Positions 61,179 through 64,000 of a DNA stretch of 64,000 nucleotides are shown here, one piece after another. A program made the position numbers and the translations under genes. The notes beneath the pieces were generated by a model that saw nothing but the letters and a program-made list of their open reading frames with translations, searched no databases and was not told where the DNA came from. The DNA is from Micromonospora parathelypteridis (GTDB lineage: Bacteria; Actinomycetota; Actinomycetes; Mycobacteriales; Micromonosporaceae): positions 4,154,001 through 4,218,000 of the forward strand of contig NZ_JACHDP010000001.1 in assembly GCF_014201145.1 (NCBI RefSeq). Reading direction: 5' to 3'. The stretch's first letter is position 1. Every line of letters begins with the position of its first letter.

Positions 61179-62300
61179 GTGACCGCTGCCGATTACGCCG
61201 AACAGCTCAAGGAACTCGACGCGACCCTGCGAAACATCGAGGCCGTCCTCAACCTCGACCGGCTCCACGAGGACAAGGCCCGCCTTGAGCAGGAGGCTTC
61301 CGCCCCCGACCTGTGGGACGACCAGGCCAAGGCTCAGCAGGTGACCTCGCAGCTGTCGTACGTCAACGGCGAGATCAGCAAGCTGGGCAGCCTGCGCTCC
61401 GGCCTCGACGACGCCCAGGTGCTGCTGGAGCTGGCCGAGGCGGAGGCCGACCCGGGCGTGCTGACCGAGGTCGAGTCGGAGATCACCGGGCTGACGAAGG
61501 CCATCCAGGAGATGGAGGTCCGCACGCTGCTCTCCGGCGAGTACGACTCCCGGGAGGCGCTTGTCGCCATCCGGGCCGGCGCCGGTGGCGTGGACGCCGC
61601 GGACTTCGCCGAGATGCTGCTGCGGATGTACCTGCGCTGGGCGGAGCGGCACGGCTACCCGACCGAGGTCTACGAGACCTCCTACGCCGAAGAGGCGGGC
61701 CTGAAGTCGGCCACCTTCGCGGTCAAGGTGCCCTACGCGTACGGCACGCTCAGTGTCGAGTCGGGCACCCACCGGTTGGTTCGGATCAGTCCGTTCGACA
61801 ACCAGGGCCGCCGGCAGACCAGCTTCGCGGGCGTCGAGGTCCTGCCGGTCACCGAGCAGACCGACCACATCGACATCCCGGAGAACGAGGTACGGGTCGA
61901 CGTCTACCGCTCCTCCGGCCCCGGTGGACAGAGCGTCAACACCACCGACTCGGCGGTCCGGCTGACCCACATCCCGACCGGCATCGTGGTCACCTGTCAG
62001 AACGAGAAGTCCCAGCTGCAGAACAAGGCCTCCGCGCTGCGGGTACTCCAGGCCCGACTGTTGGAGCGCAAGCGCCAGGAGGAGCAGGCCAAGCTGGAGG
62101 GGCTCAAGGAGAACGCCGCCGGCTCGTGGGGCGACCAGATGCGCTCCTACGTCCTGCACCCGTATCAGATGGTGAAGGATCTCCGAACCGAGCAGGAGAC
62201 CGGCAATCCGAGCGCGGTGTTCGATGGCGATCTGGACGGTTTCATCGAGGCGGGGATCCGTTGGCGCAAGCAGCGGCAACTCGCCAGCGACGGAGCGTAA
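61179..62300 (+). CDS. prfB: Peptide chain release factor 2
   Basis: This 373-residue factor ends translation at UGA and UAA codons. It has the N-terminal coiled coil, the anticodon-like SPF motif in [15 protein letters not shown] and the catalytic G249-G250-Q251 in [19 protein letters not shown]. The gene reads straight through from its GTG; unlike many bacterial prfB genes there is no in-frame UGA and programmed +1 frameshift near codon 25. The start is near-leaderless. It precedes ftsE and ftsX as in most actinobacteria (with smpB probably beyond the right edge). Confidence 0.95.
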   Translation: MTAADYAEQLKELDATLRNIEAVLNLDRLHEDKARLEQEASAPDLWDDQAKAQQVTSQLSYVNGEISKLGSLRSGLDDAQVLLELAEAEADPGVLTEVESEITGLTKAIQEMEVRTLLSGEYDSREALVAIRAGAGGVDAADFAEMLLRMYLRWAERHGYPTEVYETSYAEEAGLKSATFAVKVPYAYGTLSVESGTHRLVRISPFDNQGRRQTSFAGVEVLPVTEQTDHIDIPENEVRVDVYRSSGPGGQSVNTTDSAVRLTHIPTGIVVTCQNEKSQLQNKASALRVLQARLLERKRQEEQAKLEGLKENAAGSWGDQMRSYVLHPYQMVKDLRTEQETGNPSAVFDGDLDGFIEAGIRWRKQRQLASDGA

Positions 62301-62404
62301 CGACTCGCGGGCGGAACGCTTCGTCGATCTCCAGGTAGAGGCGTGATTCGACGACTCGTGCGGGATCGGCGGGGCGTGGGGCTTGGCTCAGTTGTTACAC
62401 CGCG

Positions 62405-62418
62405 TAGACTCACCACCC
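62405..62418 (+). promoter_or_regulatory. -10 element for leaderless ftsE
   Basis: TAGACT at 62405-62410 is followed by CACCACCC and GTG at 62419. The transcript start falls at or very near the start codon. Confidence 0.55.
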
Positions 62419-63099
62419 GTGATTCAGCTTGAGCAAGTGACGAAGACGTACCCGAAGGCGTCCCGGCCTTCGCTCGACAACGTGTCCGTCTCGATCGAGA
62501 AGGGCGAGTTCGTCTTCTTCATCGGTCCATCCGGCTCCGGCAAGTCCACGATCATCAAAATGCTGCTGCACGAGGTCGCCCCCAACAAGGGGCGCGTCGT
62601 CGTCAACGGCAAGGACGTCACGTCGATGCGATCCTGGAAGCGACCCCACTTCCGGCGTTCCATCGGCTGTGTCTTCCAGGACTTCCGGCTGCTGCCGAAC
62701 CGCACCGCCTACGAGAACGTGGCGTTCGCTCTCGAGGTGATCGGCAAGACCAAGGCGGTTGCCCGCCGGGTCGTGCCGGAGGTGCTGGAACTGGTCGGGC
62801 TCGGTGGCAAGGAGCACCGCTACCCGCACGAGCTCTCCGGTGGTGAGCAGCAGCGGGTCGCCGTCGCCCGGGCGTTCGTGAACCGTCCGCTGATCCTGCT
62901 GGCGGACGAGCCCACCGGAAACCTGGACCCGGACACCTCGATCGAGATCATGCGCCTGCTGGACCGGATCAACCGCACCGGCACGACCGTCGTGATGGTC
63001 ACCCACGACTCCAACATCGTCAACCAGATGCGCCGCCGCGTCGTCGAGATCGAGAGCGGTCGGATCGTGCGTGACCAGGCCCGCGGTGTCTACGGGTGA
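62419..63099 (+). CDS. ftsE: Cell-division ATP-binding protein FtsE
   Basis: This 226-residue ATPase pairs with FtsX to regulate peptidoglycan hydrolases at the septum. It has Walker [10 protein letters not shown] (about 36-44), the Q-loop CVFQDFRLL, signature [15 protein letters not shown] and Walker [14 protein letters not shown], with VTHDSNIV as the H-loop. The GTG at 62419 ([13 protein letters not shown]) is chosen because it is the conserved N-terminus and matches the -10 spacing; the upstream in-frame start at 62383 would add 12 unconserved residues. It is 67 nt before ftsX. Confidence 0.96.
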   Translation: MIQLEQVTKTYPKASRPSLDNVSVSIEKGEFVFFIGPSGSGKSTIIKMLLHEVAPNKGRVVVNGKDVTSMRSWKRPHFRRSIGCVFQDFRLLPNRTAYENVAFALEVIGKTKAVARRVVPEVLELVGLGGKEHRYPHELSGGEQQRVAVARAFVNRPLILLADEPTGNLDPDTSIEIMRLLDRINRTGTTVVMVTHDSNIVNQMRRRVVEIESGRIVRDQARGVYG

Positions 63100-63166
63100 G
63101 CCCCCGCTCCACCCCTGCGCAGCCTGACGACGAACACCTCATGCCGGCGACCCGGAGGAAATCCCG

Positions 63167-64000
63167 ATGCGCGTGAAATACGTCCTGTCCGAGGTACTGG
63201 TCGGACTGTGGCGCAACGTGACCATGTCCATCGCGATGATCATCACGATGGCGGTCTCGCTGACCATGCTCGGCGCCAGCGGTCTCATGTACCGCCAGGT
63301 CGACGACATGAAGGACCTCTACTACAAGAACATCCAAGTCTCGATCTTCCTCAAGACCGACGTCACCGATGAGCAGCGCGAGCAGGTGAACTCGAAGCTC
63401 GAGGTCGACCCGCTGGTCAGCGACGTCATCTACGTCGACAAGGCCGAGGCGTACAAGCGGTTCCAGGAGATGTTCCAGGACGCGCCGGATCTGATCAGCG
63501 CCGTCAAGGAGGACAGCCTTCCGCCGTCGTTCCGGATCAAGCTGAACAACCCGGAGCAGTACAAGAACATCTACGACCAGTACAAGAACACCGAGGGTGT
63601 CGACGAGATCGTCGACCAGAGCAAGCTGCTGGACAAGATCTTCAACATCCTCACCGCGATCCAGAACATCGCGCTGGCCGCCGCCATCGTGATGGCGGTC
63701 GCCGCCCTGCTGCTGGTCGCGAACACCATTCAGGTCGCCGCGTACAGCAAGCGACGTGAGGTCGCGGTCATGAAGCTCGTCGGCGCGTCGAACTGGTTCA
63801 TCCAGGCGCCGTTCGTGCTGGAGGCCGTGGTCGCGGGTCTGATCGGATCACTGCTCGGCCTGGTCGCACTGATAGCGGCGAAATATCTGCTCTTCGACGG
63901 GTCACTCAAGGCCCTGGAGGGGCTGCTCTCGCCGATCAGCTGGGGCGACATCCTGTTCATCTTCCCGCTGATGGCCGGCGTCGGTGGTCTGATCAGCGCC
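63167..64000 (+). CDS. ftsX: Cell-division protein FtsX, cut off by the window
   Basis: The first 278 codons encode FtsX, the membrane partner of FtsE. The cytoplasmic start MRVKYVLSEVLVGLWRN leads into helix 1 (MSIAMIITMAVSLTMLGASGLM), an extracellular domain of about 130 residues (YYKNIQVSIFLKTDVTDEQ to VDEIVDQSKLLDKIF) that recruits wall hydrolases, and helices 2-4 (ALAAAIVMAVAALLLVANTI, APFVLEAVVAGLIGSLLGLVALI, and the last starting FIFPLMAGVGGLIS). GGAGGAAATCCCG precedes the ATG at 63167. The final ~25 residues lie beyond the window. Confidence 0.95.
   Translation, partial: MRVKYVLSEVLVGLWRNVTMSIAMIITMAVSLTMLGASGLMYRQVDDMKDLYYKNIQVSIFLKTDVTDEQREQVNSKLEVDPLVSDVIYVDKAEAYKRFQEMFQDAPDLISAVKEDSLPPSFRIKLNNPEQYKNIYDQYKNTEGVDEIVDQSKLLDKIFNILTAIQNIALAAAIVMAVAALLLVANTIQVAAYSKRREVAVMKLVGASNWFIQAPFVLEAVVAGLIGSLLGLVALIAAKYLLFDGSLKALEGLLSPISWGDILFIFPLMAGVGGLISA

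Noticed and set aside
61179..61290. Programmed +1 frameshift in prfB
   Set aside because: The gene is open from its GTG with no in-frame TGA around codon 25, so no frameshift is needed.

Overview
The window is very GC-rich, every gene uses high-GC codons, and gene order is that of an actinobacterial chromosome: F420 genes and whiB at one end, then manB-trm112-SIS-manA-ahcY, mtrA-mtrB-lpqB, comF, hpf, secA, prfB, ftsE and ftsX. Gene content and the recurring GATC-tipped palindromes between genes suggest a Micromonospora-like member of the Micromonosporaceae. That placement is inference; there is no rRNA gene here to confirm it.

Layout. 1-9.4 kb: coenzyme F420 biosynthesis (fbiB partial, fbiA/cofD, fbiC), a small Tat-exported protein with a DUF4331 protein, and the whiB / metallopeptidase-like / DUF3499 group. 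9.7-13.8 kb: a complete spermidine/putrescine-type ABC importer with all genes overlapping. 14-16 kb: a G5-Excalibur surface protein and an AbiEi/DUF559-like gene bracketed by two copies of one inverted repeat. 16.3-22.8 kb: a van-like cell-wall cluster (response regulator, sensor kinase, membrane acyltransferase, PLP serine racemase/dehydratase, D-Ala ligase, VanX dipeptidase, double-psi-barrel protein). 22.8-30.3 kb: a polymorphic-toxin locus with a 1444-residue WXG-type toxin carrying a papain-like domain and a C-terminal RelA/SpoT-like domain, two small downstream genes, and a divergent deaminase-SUKH protein. 30.3-39.4 kb: endonuclease V, a secreted anchored protein, mannose/phosphosugar metabolism, a cation efflux protein and ahcY. 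39.4-43.1 kb: a 52-residue membrane protein and the EfeUOB iron-uptake operon behind two IdeR-like boxes. 43.2-54.5 kb: MtrA-MtrB-LpqB, ComF, HPF, two tandem GNAT proteins and SecA. 54.6-56.2 kb: two unrelated tandem-repeat arrays around an Rv3235-like gene. 56.2-64 kb: an HTH protein, a DUF6912-like protein, a membrane protein, PruA, a PadR regulator, RF2, FtsE and truncated FtsX.

The most interesting systems are the van-like cluster, which lacks vanH and has a fold-type II racemase-like enzyme where VanT would supply D-Ser, and the toxin that appears to combine two catalytic domains. Regulatory signals stand out too: at least six genes start 6-8 nt after a TAnnnT -10 element and so look leaderless, whiB has a perfect 16-bp palindrome over its -10 box, and four copies of a ~77-bp palindromic repeat family lie between genes, one of which appears to have seeded a 32-bp tandem array.
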